Of a stretch of DNA of 64,000 nucleotides, positions 1 to 7,373 are shown in pieces. The number at the start of each line of letters is the position of its first letter. Positions within the stretch are counted from its first letter, which is position 1. Source of the stretch: DASQZT01 sp035638575 (GTDB lineage: Bacteria; Acidobacteriota; Terriglobia; Bryobacterales; Bryobacteraceae); assembly GCA_035638575.1 (NCBI GenBank), contig DASQZT010000144.1, forward strand, positions 1 to 64,000. Reading direction: 5' to 3'. The notes under the pieces are model-generated. The model was given only the letters and a program-made list of their open reading frames with translations, did no database searches and was not told the origin of the DNA. The translations under genes were made by a program, and so were the position numbers.

Positions 1-77
1 ATACTCTCCCTGGGCTCTTCGGCGGTGGGCCGGACAATCGGTTTCATCCAACCATACGGTAGCCTAAACCGCATCAT
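1..77 (-). CDS. Possible start of a gene running off the left edge
   Basis: An open frame begins at a double ATG (77-75 and 74-72) and reads off the window, giving about 25 residues that start MMRFRLPYGWMKP. No clear ribosome binding site precedes it. The same frame is also open upstream, back over the stop of the helicase at 109, so this could be the continuation of that helicase after a frameshift instead of a separate gene. No family is recognisable from the fragment. Confidence 0.3.
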   Translation of the reverse strand, partial: MMRFRLPYGWMKPIVRPTAEEPRES

Positions 78-108
78 TTGTCCAGCGAAATCTTTCAGGC
101 GGGCGATT

Positions 109-1089
109 TCAGAGGTCTCTCAGGCTGGTAAACAAATACAACTGTTCTTGCTTTCGGTTGGACGGGTCTTCGTGTTGAAGATGGCAGATAATGAGACGTT
201 GCGAAAGATCGCTGTCCAGGGTGAGGTCGTTGCCGTTTAGTACCCAAACTGTGTTGACGGGCACATCGACAACCTTGGACAGTCCCTTGATCCTGACCGT
301 CCGCTTTGCCGATGTTAGGACGCTGGCAAAGTCGTCGCTGGCGAAAGAACCAACGATGTTGTCGATGACTGCGAATGGTGCGCCCCGGAGAAGAATACTG
401 TCTAGTTTGGACGCCCATTCCTCCCGGCTTTTCGGGGCGCTGTTGGTAGCTATGTCATCTCCGTATGCGATCAGCGACAACATTGTGGAAAGCAGCCCCT
501 TCCCAACGGATTGCCCGTTTCCATCGATGGCAAGACAGGGCACAACGCCCCGAATGGCGCTTCTGAGAAAAAGTGTGAGCAGGGTCGCAAGGTAACTGTA
601 GCGCTCATTTTCGTTTCTAAACGGAAAATCGGTCAGAAGCTCAAAAACCAAATCCAGCGACGCCTTTGCGCTCGTTTTTGAGGCATCAGTTTCAAACGAG
701 AAAGTCCGCAGCGATGGATCAGGCGAGTAGTACAGGCCGGATTCCAAATCGAAGCCCGGTACGGTAATGAGGGAAAAGTCATATCGACAAGTAGGGGTCG
801 TAACAAGACCACGGATGCGCTCTAGCGGCAACTCAGGGTTGTGCAGGATGTCTTCTGCGATGGCCTTGATGGTGCCTTCGGGATTGCCAGGGAACACCCG
901 GCGCACGTACCACTTCAGATCAGGTTCGGTGATCGTTCTGAGGCGTCCAGTTCCAGAGTCGGGGTCGGTCACCGGATCGACAATCGTGGTGCCATAGGTG
1001 TAAAAGTGGCTTTCGGCAGAGGTGATTCCTTGAATGAACATGTCCGCAAGTTCCGAGATGGAGGCGTTATTTCGACTTTCGGTTTTCAT
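109..1089 (-). CDS. AAA+ type replicative helicase/ATPase of mobile element 1
   Basis: The 326-residue protein looks like the helicase half of a phage or plasmid primase-helicase. A Walker-A-like loop (DGNGQSVGKG, about residues 196-205) is followed by a Walker-B-like strand (FAVIDN) and a sensor segment reading VWVLNGNDLTLDSDLSQRL. This order is typical of AAA+ helicases found beside prim-pol proteins on satellites and prophages. The gene overlaps the upstream primase by 23 bases, which suggests translational coupling. The protein ends soon after the sensor-2 region and the next frame stays open, so a truncation or frameshift at the 3' end is possible. The role in element DNA replication is inferred from motifs and neighbours. 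Confidence 0.75.
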   Translation of the reverse strand: MKTESRNNASISELADMFIQGITSAESHFYTYGTTIVDPVTDPDSGTGRLRTITEPDLKWYVRRVFPGNPEGTIKAIAEDILHNPELPLERIRGLVTTPTCRYDFSLITVPGFDLESGLYYSPDPSLRTFSFETDASKTSAKASLDLVFELLTDFPFRNENERYSYLATLLTLFLRSAIRGVVPCLAIDGNGQSVGKGLLSTMLSLIAYGDDIATNSAPKSREEWASKLDSILLRGAPFAVIDNIVGSFASDDFASVLTSAKRTVRIKGLSKVVDVPVNTVWVLNGNDLTLDSDLSQRLIICHLQHEDPSNRKQEQLYLFTSLRDL

Positions 1090-2080
1090 GAATTTTCTGC
1101 CGCCTCATCATGTAATGTTCTTGTGCCGACATGCTTTGCTTTTTGGGTGTGTAAACGGCCTTGGTCCTGGTTATGGCCGCATCGAGCGTTCGTTTTCGAT
1201 ACTTCTGATCCGCCCATTTCGGGGTTCGCCACACCGTAGGCTGTTGAATCGTACCTCGGATGAGGATTCTTGAGAGCGGACTCTCCAAAAACATGGATTC
1301 CATCATCTGACGATCTTTACCGCTGTAGAATGCAAATTTCATCAGCAGGGCCAAGTCTGCATCGGAAGGGCTTTCGTAGTGCCCTTGCCAATTTCCGGCG
1401 TAAATGTCTGCCCACTTCCGTCCGTCCTTTTCCCAGAAAAGTTTTGAAAGAATCTGCTCTTCAGAAAGCTGGCTGGTTAGGTGGGGCTGTTGTGGCGGCG
1501 ATGGCAACCACGCATTCGGGAAGCGATCCTTGTGAAGAGTGAGGTACTTCTGCGTGCGTAGTTGAGGATCTTTAGGTGATTCCCAATTTACCAGAACGAC
1601 TCGGTTGCCGGTGATCGGAATTGATCGGGACTGCCAATAAAATTCCATGTCCCAACTACGATCTTTGTGCCCGTCTGGTGGGACGGCATCGAGCCAACAC
1701 AGGATGTGGATTCCATCGGACACAGAATACTCGGCATATGTGTCCATGTAGTAGACGAGCTTTTGAGTGCGTGGCGATATGGAACCATCCGGCGCAATAC
1801 AATGATCGCAGTCGATGAGGCTGAGATATTTTGGGGAGCCTTCTGGGTGGCGGTAGTTCAAAACCGTGTTATCACCGAGATGCTGTACGGCGACGGCAAA
1901 CGGTACGCCCATGTCATCACAATTGGCGGTCAATCCTGTTTTGAGGTCGATGGGGGTTTTGGAATACTTCTGCTTTTCTTCGGACCATGCCAGTTCCATC
2001 ACTGACCATTGGTCGTTGCATGTTACGGACGGTGGGTAATGCCCGGTGGTGTTAGGGTGATAAATATGTTTAGATTCCAA
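1067..2080 (-). CDS. Primase-polymerase-like replication protein (NrS-1-like)
   Basis: The 337-residue protein has an N-terminal archaeo-eukaryotic-primase-like segment with the acidic signature SLIDCDHCI (about residues 86-94), and a C-terminal segment SPSDADLALLMKFAFYSGKD with a following KWADQKYRKRTLDAAI. That C-terminal part matches the helix-bundle region of NrS-1-type phage prim-pols as I know it. The likely role is priming or copying element DNA with the helicase encoded just downstream. The start is taken as TTG at 2080 because GGAAGG lies a few bases upstream. The stop overlaps the helicase start by 23 bases. GC is visibly lower than in the chromosomal genes to the right. Confidence 0.75.
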   Translation of the reverse strand: MESKHIYHPNTTGHYPPSVTCNDQWSVMELAWSEEKQKYSKTPIDLKTGLTANCDDMGVPFAVAVQHLGDNTVLNYRHPEGSPKYLSLIDCDHCIAPDGSISPRTQKLVYYMDTYAEYSVSDGIHILCWLDAVPPDGHKDRSWDMEFYWQSRSIPITGNRVVLVNWESPKDPQLRTQKYLTLHKDRFPNAWLPSPPQQPHLTSQLSEEQILSKLFWEKDGRKWADIYAGNWQGHYESPSDADLALLMKFAFYSGKDRQMMESMFLESPLSRILIRGTIQQPTVWRTPKWADQKYRKRTLDAAITRTKAVYTPKKQSMSAQEHYMMRRQKIHENRKSK

Positions 2081-2132
2081 TTGTCCTTCCAGCCGCCACG
2101 GAACCTTCAGATTTCGTTGGCGGCACTTCTTT

Positions 2133-2312
2133 TTAATTTGTGATCAAGAACGATTCAACCGCAGCGGGATGAATCCGAACTCGATTGCCAGCCCGGACTG
2201 CGGCCAGCTTCTTCTTCCGAATCCAGATGTAGACAGTCCTACGGGTTACTTGCAGGAGGTTAGCGACTTGTAACGGTGTATAGAGTGATTCGATAAGGAT
2301 TTTGTGACTCAT
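2133..2312 (-). CDS. Excisionase-family small DNA-binding protein
   Basis: This 59-residue protein reads MSHKILIESLYTPLQVANLL and onward, then VTRRTVYIWIRKKKLAAVRA, then GNRVRIHPAAVESFL. It is a textbook excisionase/MerR-like winged helix: a helix-turn-helix over residues 12-35, followed by a wing with the GNR-x-RI motif. It lies 52 bases upstream of the primase on the same strand and on the far side of the element from the integrase. It may act as a recombination directionality factor or as a regulator of the replication genes; the sequence does not say which. It is too short for ordinary ORF cut-offs. Confidence 0.8.
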   Translation of the reverse strand: MSHKILIESLYTPLQVANLLQVTRRTVYIWIRKKKLAAVRAGNRVRIHPAAVESFLITN

Positions 2313-2415
2313 AAGTGTCTCTCAGGGTATTTATACGAACGAGTGATTTTAGGTGGTCGTCTGTAAGATCCCTGCGCTATTGTTATCGTCTCATGGTTCT
2401 CCAGGCTGTCAAGTC

Positions 2416-2712
2416 GGCGGGTTTCTAGCCGGTTTCTGGTGGAGCGTTTCGAGAAACCCGCCTCCGTAACTTGTTGATTCTGGGGCGGCGTGCGGGGTTT
2501 GCGGGGTTTGGCGGGTTTTTTTCGGGGGGCGGTGAGGATGTGGGTATCAGAGTGGTGAGCACAAGAAGAATGATGCAGGATTTAAAAAATAATAACACTT
2601 TCCCCAAAAAAACCCGCCAAACCCGCCAACCTCTGCAACTGCTTGAAAACATGAAGATTCGATAGGCGGGTTTCTCCAGACAGAAACCCGCAAAAACCCG
2701 CAGAAACCCGCC
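2416..2712. repeat. Iteron-like cluster of GCGGGTTT/AAACCCGC repeats
   Basis: About ten copies of GCGGGTTT or its complement AAACCCGC lie here in both orientations. They include GGCGGGTTTCT at 2416-2426 and 2665-2675, AGAAACCCGCC at 2452-2462 and 2702-2712, AGAAACCCGC at 2682-2691, and shorter forms near 2491-2518 and 2610-2627. Paired copies face each other, so 11-base perfect inverted repeats form at 2416/2452 and 2665/2702. The cluster sits beside the excisionase-primase-helicase operon, as an iteron replication origin would. A regulatory role for the same repeats is possible. Small open frames through this region look like repeat artefacts. Confidence 0.6.
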
Positions 2713-2790
2713 GATCTTTCTTCTCTGTGGTCTTCATCTTCGGAAACCCTCGGCGCATTCCGTGTCCAGGAACCGCTCTCGCATCGTATA

Positions 2791-2801
2791 GATACTGTAT
2801 C
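2791..2801. promoter_or_regulatory. Palindromic candidate operator upstream of the RHH gene
   Basis: GATACTGTATC is an 11-base palindrome around a central T, about 40 bases upstream of the ribbon-helix-helix gene. Such proteins often bind short palindromes in their own promoters, so autoregulation is a reasonable guess. There is no further proof in the sequence. Confidence 0.3.
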
Positions 2802-2841
2802 AGCCATTCCAGTGATGCCGCCGGGTAATGGCTAGACTACG

Positions 2842-3042
2842 ATGAGAAAAAACACCAGCTTTCCCTGCTGCATGACCCTGCGGCTCTCCACGAACATGGA
2901 ATCCGAACTCGCAGACCTCGCCTACGACCTGCGCCTCTCCAGGGCCGGGACAATCCGCCGCATCCTGGGCCGTGCCATCGCAGATGTCACGAAAAAAGAA
3001 ATTCGGATTGGCAACGGCCAGCGCCAGGGCGGTGCTCTATGA
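2842..3042 (+). CDS. Ribbon-helix-helix type small protein
   Basis: The 66-residue protein contains a CopG/Arc-like core: a short beta strand (TLRLSTNM), then helix A (ESELADLAYDLRL), then helix B (SRAGTIRRILGRAIADV). This points to a dimeric DNA-binding protein, likely a regulator of the element. It is the first of a series of small plus-strand genes running divergently from the excisionase and primase genes. No good ribosome binding site is visible before the ATG. The C-terminal tail after residue 50 is basic and without recognisable structure. Confidence 0.6.
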   Translation: MRKNTSFPCCMTLRLSTNMESELADLAYDLRLSRAGTIRRILGRAIADVTKKEIRIGNGQRQGGAL

Positions 3043-3103
3043 TCGACTCGCCAGGGCATCCAACCGCCCCGGCGTTTCTCTTCGGTATTGCGAACGTTTC
3101 CAC

Positions 3104-3283
3104 ATGAAGGCGAAAGATCCCCCACGGCAGACCCAAATTTGCCCACGCTGCCGCCGCCAATTCCCTGTTGGTCAGCAAAACCGAAACGCAACACAGCCAA
3201 AAAAGAAAACCCGGCAAGGCAGAAAAGGATGGCGGCGATTCCTCAAACCCCTAGCGGCCCTGGGGAGAGCGGCCCACCAGTGA
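3104..3283 (+). CDS. Possible small basic protein with a CxxC pair
   Basis: From ATG 3104 a 59-residue frame reads MKAKDPPRQTQICPRCRRQF and continues with a long Lys/Arg-rich tail. A single CPRC pair could form half of a zinc site. There is no convincing ribosome binding site, and the frame stays open upstream into the preceding gene, so this may be non-coding. Confidence 0.25.
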   Translation: MKAKDPPRQTQICPRCRRQFPVGQQNRNATQPKKKTRQGRKGWRRFLKPLAALGRAAHQ

Positions 3284-3786
3284 CGTGGATGGACGGACAC
3301 GGTTTGAGTTTCCATCCGTCCTTGGAAGTGGCAGTCCTCCAGTAATGTGACCAGACCGCACGGGCACGAACGGGCACAGGGTGATCGTCCATCCGTCCCG
3401 ATTTGCCGATCCTGGTCTTGGGTCGCTGGCGTGATCGTCACTATTACGCCACGCCACGCCACGCCCGCCGAAACCAACCGCAGTCTCAAGCTCTCCGCTC
3501 CACATTAGGACGACACCTTGGCGTTAATGGGCCGTTGATACTCAGAGGCAAAAGTGTAAACTATCGACAACGTTTTCCATAAACTATTTACCACGTTTCG
3601 GACATAACACATAGCTGGTATATTCAAGGTGCTGAGACAGTTGCGCTGGGCAAAACTCACACAACACAGAGGAATCTTCCGTACATCTGACGGCACGGAC
3701 TTACAACGCCGGAATCCGAGTCACCTCCGGCTTCTGGGTGTTGCGCTCGAAGTGTGTTTGGATGCGGAGGGAAAAGGAAATATCAT
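3284..3786. other. Non-coding stretch with a GGACGGA inverted repeat
   Basis: No credible gene was seen in these 500 bases. GGACGGA and TCCGTCC form a 7-base inverted repeat around 3291-3327, and a further ATCCGTCC occurs near 3390, followed by a short run of CACGC tandem units near 3450. The right half is AT-rich and probably holds the promoter of the gene starting at 3787. Confidence 0.4.
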
Positions 3787-4227
3787 ATGCAGCAACGTAG
3801 CACGAAGAAGCCATCATATAAAGTACCGGGCCAACCACGGGTCCGTCCCTGTGCTGACTGCGGCGAAGAACGCATGATCGTGGCACGGGGCCTGTGCGAC
3901 AGGTGCCGTCAGAAAGAAACACGTAACGAAGTTGGAATGAACCTTCCGGCGTTGGGCAACAGGCAGAAAAAGGAAAGCGGGATGAAGCTATTGGCCCAAC
4001 TCTTGGTACTGATGGGCAAGGCCAAGCTACTGAGAGCGAATCGGGAACGGGTATTGCAGGAGTTCGTGCCGTTTTTGGGATTCACCCCGGAAGCACAAAG
4101 AATGTTGATCCGGGAGATGACGGGACCGGACCTCAAAGATACAGATTCCTCGCTCACTAAGGTTCATTCTGGCTCAAACCTGCCACCGGATGCGGAGGAT
4201 GATTACGGTGTGCGACAGCCAATGTAG
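3787..4227 (+). CDS. Zinc-finger small protein of mobile element 1
   Basis: The chosen start is ATG 3787, preceded by AAAGGAAA at a good distance; an upstream GTG at 3754 is less likely. The 146-residue product has an N-terminal four-cysteine zinc site, CADC and CDRC, about 14 residues apart (about residues 22-40), then a helical Lys/Arg-rich middle and an acidic tail. The family is not recognised. Nucleic-acid binding is suggested by the zinc site and the basic N-terminus only. Confidence 0.6.
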   Translation: MQQRSTKKPSYKVPGQPRVRPCADCGEERMIVARGLCDRCRQKETRNEVGMNLPALGNRQKKESGMKLLAQLLVLMGKAKLLRANRERVLQEFVPFLGFTPEAQRMLIREMTGPDLKDTDSSLTKVHSGSNLPPDAEDDYGVRQPM

Positions 4228-4277
4228 GATGGCCGGATTTCCGCCGCCCAACAGATTTATATGAGCAGGAACATGCT

Positions 4278-4499
4278 ATGGCAACTGATTACGTAATCGT
4301 ACTACTGAAGAATCTGTCAGAACGGAAAAGAGTCGCAGGGCTACGGAAAGCCGAGAAAGAGGCGATGAAGGCCCGTCGCTACCTTGCAGGACTGGCGACG
4401 AGCAAAAGAGAGGTTTCGGAGTTTGAAGAGTGGGGCAAGCGGAATTGCGCTTCGATAGCCGCCGCTCTTGAGGCTTTTGAGTGCGATGAGTGGAATTGA
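4278..4499 (+). CDS. Hypothetical 73-residue helical protein
   Basis: The start ATG 4278 has AGCAGGA upstream. The product begins MATDYVIVLLKNLSERKRVA and is predicted by eye to be mostly helical and highly charged, with no motif I recognise. It belongs to the series of small plus-strand genes of element 1 and is followed by the first hairpin repeat (about 4529-4566). Confidence 0.55.
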   Translation: MATDYVIVLLKNLSERKRVAGLRKAEKEAMKARRYLAGLATSKREVSEFEEWGKRNCASIAAALEAFECDEWN

Positions 4500-4526
4500 G
4501 GGATGCACGTAGAATTTTGTTGAGCA

Positions 4527-4580
4527 GGATGCTGGCATCTGGATCGCCCAGGACCGTCAGCAGCGCCGTGAATATCAACC
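4527..4580 (+). repeat. Hairpin repeat, copy a
   Basis: First of three related segments. GCTGGC and GTCAGC form the outer stem (with one G-T pair), and CTGG and CCAG form the inner stem. It continues with GCGCCGTGAATATCAACC, which matches copy c. It lies just downstream of the stop of the 73-residue gene. Confidence 0.5.
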
Positions 4581-4651
4581 AGTCGCTCAACCCGGCCAAA
4601 CGGCGGCAGGACGATGAAACCCCTGAATAGCGGGAAAAAAGGAAAAATCTT

Positions 4652-4894
4652 ATGTTGCGAAAAAGATATGCAATTCTGCGCCGTGATCTTTCGGGATACC
4701 CAGTAACCAAACTACATGGAATAGCCCACTTCGTCCAGACTCTCGATGAGCTTCTGGACCAAGCCAACATCACATCTGACATGGAAATCCTGGACGATTT
4801 GGAGGGTGCTATCGGCAATGAGTTTGCAGAGATCGGCGGCATCCTCAACCGGGTTCAGCGACGAATCGGCAAGGAATTGGCGACTCGAAATTAG
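4652..4894 (+). CDS. Hypothetical 80-residue protein
   Basis: ATG 4652 is preceded by AAAAGGAAAAATCTT, a usable ribosome binding site. The product begins MLRKRYAILRRDLSGYPVTK and its second half is helical and acidic (TLDELLDQANITSDMEILDD), then amphipathic. The family is not recognised. It is followed directly by hairpin copy b. Confidence 0.55.
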   Translation: MLRKRYAILRRDLSGYPVTKLHGIAHFVQTLDELLDQANITSDMEILDDLEGAIGNEFAEIGGILNRVQRRIGKELATRN

Positions 4895-4895
4895 A

Positions 4896-4945
4896 ATGCG
4901 GATTGCTGGCACCTGGATGTGCCGGAAGCGTCAGCACCGTTGACA
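4896..4945 (+). repeat. Hairpin repeat, copy b
   Basis: Second copy. It starts ATGCGGATTGCTGGCACCTGG, as copy c does after its first bases, and GCTGGC again faces GTCAGC. The inner part differs from copies a and c. The repeat overlaps the 5' end of the open frame that follows, so that gene must start inside or after the repeat. Confidence 0.5.
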
Positions 4946-5331
4946 AGACGACGGTGGAAGCGCCAAGCGCCGAAGCCGCCGAACAAATGGTCTTTGATAA
5001 AGCTGCTGACTCGGCTGGTGAAGTTGAAGTTACAGCGGTTCCGACGAAGGAGTGGAATGTAAGCATTGAACTGATGCCTTTCCTGACGTTCACTGTGATC
5101 GTGAAGGCAGAATCAGCAGCAGACGCTGAGAGCAAGGCATACGAAGCCGTGGAAAACGAAGCCTACGATGGCGACGGAATCCCCGGTGTGCTTGATTTGG
5201 CTGAGTACCATGATCTCGACATGGGTCGTCTCGACATCAATGCCTACGACGCCACACCCATCGAAGACGAAGAAGAAGAAGACTCTGAACCCGCCCAACC
5301 GGACACGGCCACTGAAGATTCGGCGGCGTAA
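4903..5331 (+). CDS. Hypothetical acidic protein, start uncertain
   Basis: The open frame gives up to 142 residues. The longest version starts at TTG 4903 inside hairpin copy b; ATG 4987 (MVFDKAADSAGEVEV) is an alternative, but neither has a clear ribosome binding site. The middle (WNVSIELMPFLTFTVIVKAESAADAESKAYEAV) looks like a beta-alpha fold of the kind seen in small periodic-repeat proteins, and the C-terminus is a run of Glu and Asp. The family is not recognised. Confidence 0.5.
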   Translation: MLAPGCAGSVSTVDKTTVEAPSAEAAEQMVFDKAADSAGEVEVTAVPTKEWNVSIELMPFLTFTVIVKAESAADAESKAYEAVENEAYDGDGIPGVLDLAEYHDLDMGRLDINAYDATPIEDEEEEDSEPAQPDTATEDSAA

Positions 5332-5353
5332 AGTGAAGTGAAGTGAAGTGAAG
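5331..5353 (+). repeat. Pentanucleotide tandem repeat (AGTGA)4
   Basis: Four AGTGA units lie directly after the stop codon of the acidic-protein gene. Such a repeat can slip during replication, but it lies outside coding sequence here. The rest of 5354-5622 contains hairpin copy c and no convincing gene. Confidence 0.6.
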
Positions 5354-5426
5354 CGGAAGAGTCAGAGCCGTACCATCGCCAGTTGGCCTGGACAATTTGC
5401 TCTGGTTCTTGCAATTTTTGAAACGT

Positions 5427-5485
5427 ATGCGGATTGCTGGCACCTGGAGCCGTTTTCAGGACCGCCAGCGCCGTAACGATCAACC
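5427..5485 (+). repeat. Hairpin repeat, copy c
   Basis: Third copy and the best hairpin. GCTGGC pairs with GCCAGC, and CCTG pairs with CAGG inside. It shares ATGCGGATTGCTGGCACC with copy b and GATCAACC with copy a. The base changes between copies partly keep the pairing, which suggests the fold matters. Confidence 0.5.
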
Positions 5486-5622
5486 CTGCGTAGCCGGTGA
5501 CGGCCACGTGGACAGCCCGGATAGCGCCCCGGAGAAGTTGGCGTTGAAAGAGTTGTTCAATGAAAGGAGACCATGTGTGAGCCGGATACGTCCTATTTGC
5601 TCATTTTGGTTGTACAACGCAG

Positions 5623-5949
5623 GTGAAAGCGAAGATAAGAGAGATGTTGGAGAGACGCCAACAGGGTCTGCCAGCTTCGCCAGCAGCGGCATCGCTGGCC
5701 CTAGAAACATCGGCATCAAATGAGCAGTACTACATGGGGCGAGATGTAGGCAAGCGGCTTGCGATGCACCCGGATACGATCAAAGATCTATTTCGCAGTG
5801 AGACACAAGGCGTCCTACGAATTGGCAACAAGCGGTCAACACGGTATAAGAGAGCACACACCACCGAACGTTATAGTGCGTCTGCTGTGGAGCGCCTGAT
5901 TCGCCGCTTGGAGGCTGGTGAAGATCCACGCTACTGTACAGCCGCCTAG
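5623..5949 (+). CDS. Putative helix-turn-helix protein
   Basis: The product is up to 108 residues from GTG 5623; ATG 5644 is an alternative start. The segment MGRDVGKRLAMHPDTIKDLF (about residues 38-57) resembles a helix-turn-helix in which a recognition helix follows MHPDTI. It is followed by a basic region (RIGNKRSTRYKR) and a C-terminal helix. A MerR/excisionase-like DNA-binding role is plausible. The gene converges on the integrase and shares the terminator at 5965-6003 with it. Confidence 0.5.
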   Translation: MKAKIREMLERRQQGLPASPAAASLALETSASNEQYYMGRDVGKRLAMHPDTIKDLFRSETQGVLRIGNKRSTRYKRAHTTERYSASAVERLIRRLEAGEDPRYCTAA

Positions 5950-5964
5950 CCGCCACCAAAAACC

Positions 5965-6003
5965 AAAGCCGTCAAGGAGACTTGAGATCTCAATGACGGC
6001 TTT
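5965..6003. terminator. Bidirectional terminator between convergent genes
   Basis: AAAGCCGTCA (5965-5974) and TGACGGCTTT (5994-6003) are perfect 10-base inverted repeats. They give a GC-rich stem with A and T runs at the two ends. The loop contains the 12-base palindrome TTGAGATCTCAA. It lies exactly between the stops of the small HTH gene and the integrase. Confidence 0.85.
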
Positions 6004-6019
6004 GCTGCGTTTGGAGTAA

Positions 6020-7294
6020 CTACGCTTTCTTTTTGCACTTGCCGAACTCGATAACATTGTCTCCCTGCGTCCAAGTCTTCATCATCGCCGTTACCGCTGC
6101 CAACTGGTCACCGGGTATCCAGTGTTCGTAATACCGTAGAGTCGTTGCCACGTCTGTGTGACCCAAGAGCCGTGAGACCGCACGGATGTCAACACCATGA
6201 CGCAACAAATCAACAGCAAACGTGTCTCTGAATCTGTGCGGATGAATGTGTGCGACACCCGACACCTGTTCAAGATATCGCAAGACATTCTGATGAAATC
6301 TCGTGCCCCACTGTTTGCGATGCTGTTCTGATTTCTTCTTGTTACTTTCGCTTCCTTCCGGGTCATAGAATGCGTACTTCTCTGTGATCCGTGGTGCAGC
6401 AATGATGTATTCAGCGACATCAGGCCGAATCGGAATAAATACGGCTTCCTCCGTCTTCTCCATTTTTTGCAGGAAGTAGCAATAGACTTCCCTTCCGTCA
6501 ACAGTCCGTTTCACTAATGAACGTGGCTCAAACATCGTAGCGTCGCTCATGCGTAGTCCGGTGAATCTGAGCGTGTACATGAGTGCGGCGGCTGTAATCG
6601 GATTCTGCGCCCAAATTGAAAAGCCGGTGTTCTTGCGATCACCAAACCAATTCGGGATTGACTCGATTAGTTTTGGATCTTCGTTTTTCAAATCGAACGG
6701 CATCGTAGATTTTGTTCGTGATCGTTTTGGCCGCACCAGTTGTGTGGATGGATCTCTTGCAATCCAACCACGTGAAGCCGAAACCCTGAAGAAATCTTGA
6801 ACTACTTGGATGTAGTGAACACGTGTCGCCGCCCCAAGGTCTTTCCAGCGCTCCACCAGTTCGTCACAGAACGTCTCGTTGCACTGGTTCATCATGGTGT
6901 GGCCTTTGAGCTTGGCGAATCGCATCAGAGCATTCTTGATGGGGTTGTAGCTGTTCTGGACCGAGTTGTCCTTTACGTCTCGTTGGGCCTGAATGATGCC
7001 GATGTAGTTTTTCCACGCTTCATCAATTGCCATGTCTGGCAGTGGCGCAACTAGCGACTCTCCCAATTCGAGCTTTCTGAGTCGTTCGGCGGCGACGAAG
7101 AGATCTTTCGTGTCGAGCGATTCCCGGTGCCATTTTCCACGAACGTCCACACCGACAACCCGGAGTGGACAATCACACTTCTTTAACTCTTTGGGTGACA
7201 GCGGTGGGAGAGGTTCCGGTGTGCCATTCTTGCGCTTGTGATCGGCACGGTTGCGAGTACACTCTTTCGTATGGCGTCTCTCAGCTTCCAGCAT
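6020..7294 (-). CDS. Tyrosine recombinase (integrase) of mobile element 1
   Basis: The 424-residue site-specific recombinase has an N-terminal RRHTKEC and CDCP cysteine region, a SAM-like arm/core-binding domain (about 85-180) and a C-terminal catalytic domain. The catalytic residues can be placed: Arg248 in LRFTGLRMSDA, His353 and Arg356 in HPHRFRDTF, His379 in LLGHTDV and Tyr389 in LRYYEHW. It should integrate and excise element 1. It is the rightmost gene of the element; the chromosomal UPF0173 gene starts 79 bases beyond its start, so one att site should lie in 7295-7373. No strong ribosome binding site precedes ATG 7294. Confidence 0.92.
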   Translation of the reverse strand: MLEAERRHTKECTRNRADHKRKNGTPEPLPPLSPKELKKCDCPLRVVGVDVRGKWHRESLDTKDLFVAAERLRKLELGESLVAPLPDMAIDEAWKNYIGIIQAQRDVKDNSVQNSYNPIKNALMRFAKLKGHTMMNQCNETFCDELVERWKDLGAATRVHYIQVVQDFFRVSASRGWIARDPSTQLVRPKRSRTKSTMPFDLKNEDPKLIESIPNWFGDRKNTGFSIWAQNPITAAALMYTLRFTGLRMSDATMFEPRSLVKRTVDGREVYCYFLQKMEKTEEAVFIPIRPDVAEYIIAAPRITEKYAFYDPEGSESNKKKSEQHRKQWGTRFHQNVLRYLEQVSGVAHIHPHRFRDTFAVDLLRHGVDIRAVSRLLGHTDVATTLRYYEHWIPGDQLAAVTAMMKTWTQGDNVIEFGKCKKKA

Positions 7295-7373
7295 GATCGA
7301 AGTTTAGCAGAACTGTACGCCTGTTGTACACGAAAACAACAGCTACTATTAAATAGCCTAGTATGAAGGAGAT
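7295..7373. other. Presumed right boundary (att region) of mobile element 1
   Basis: This short gap separates the integrase from an intact chromosomal gene. It contains overlapping inverted sequences (TGTTGT with ACAACA, and TGTAC twice) of the type bound by tyrosine recombinases. The other end of the element is outside the window, so the exact core cannot be fixed here. Confidence 0.4.

Noticed and set aside
2425..2807. Small open frames through the iteron region
   Set aside because: Their composition follows the GCGGGTTT repeats (Pro/Asn-rich) and they lack starts with ribosome binding sites.
4521..5485. Integron attC sites for the three hairpin repeats
   Set aside because: No convincing RYYYAAC/GTTRRRY core pair flanks the hairpins and no IntI-type integrase is present.
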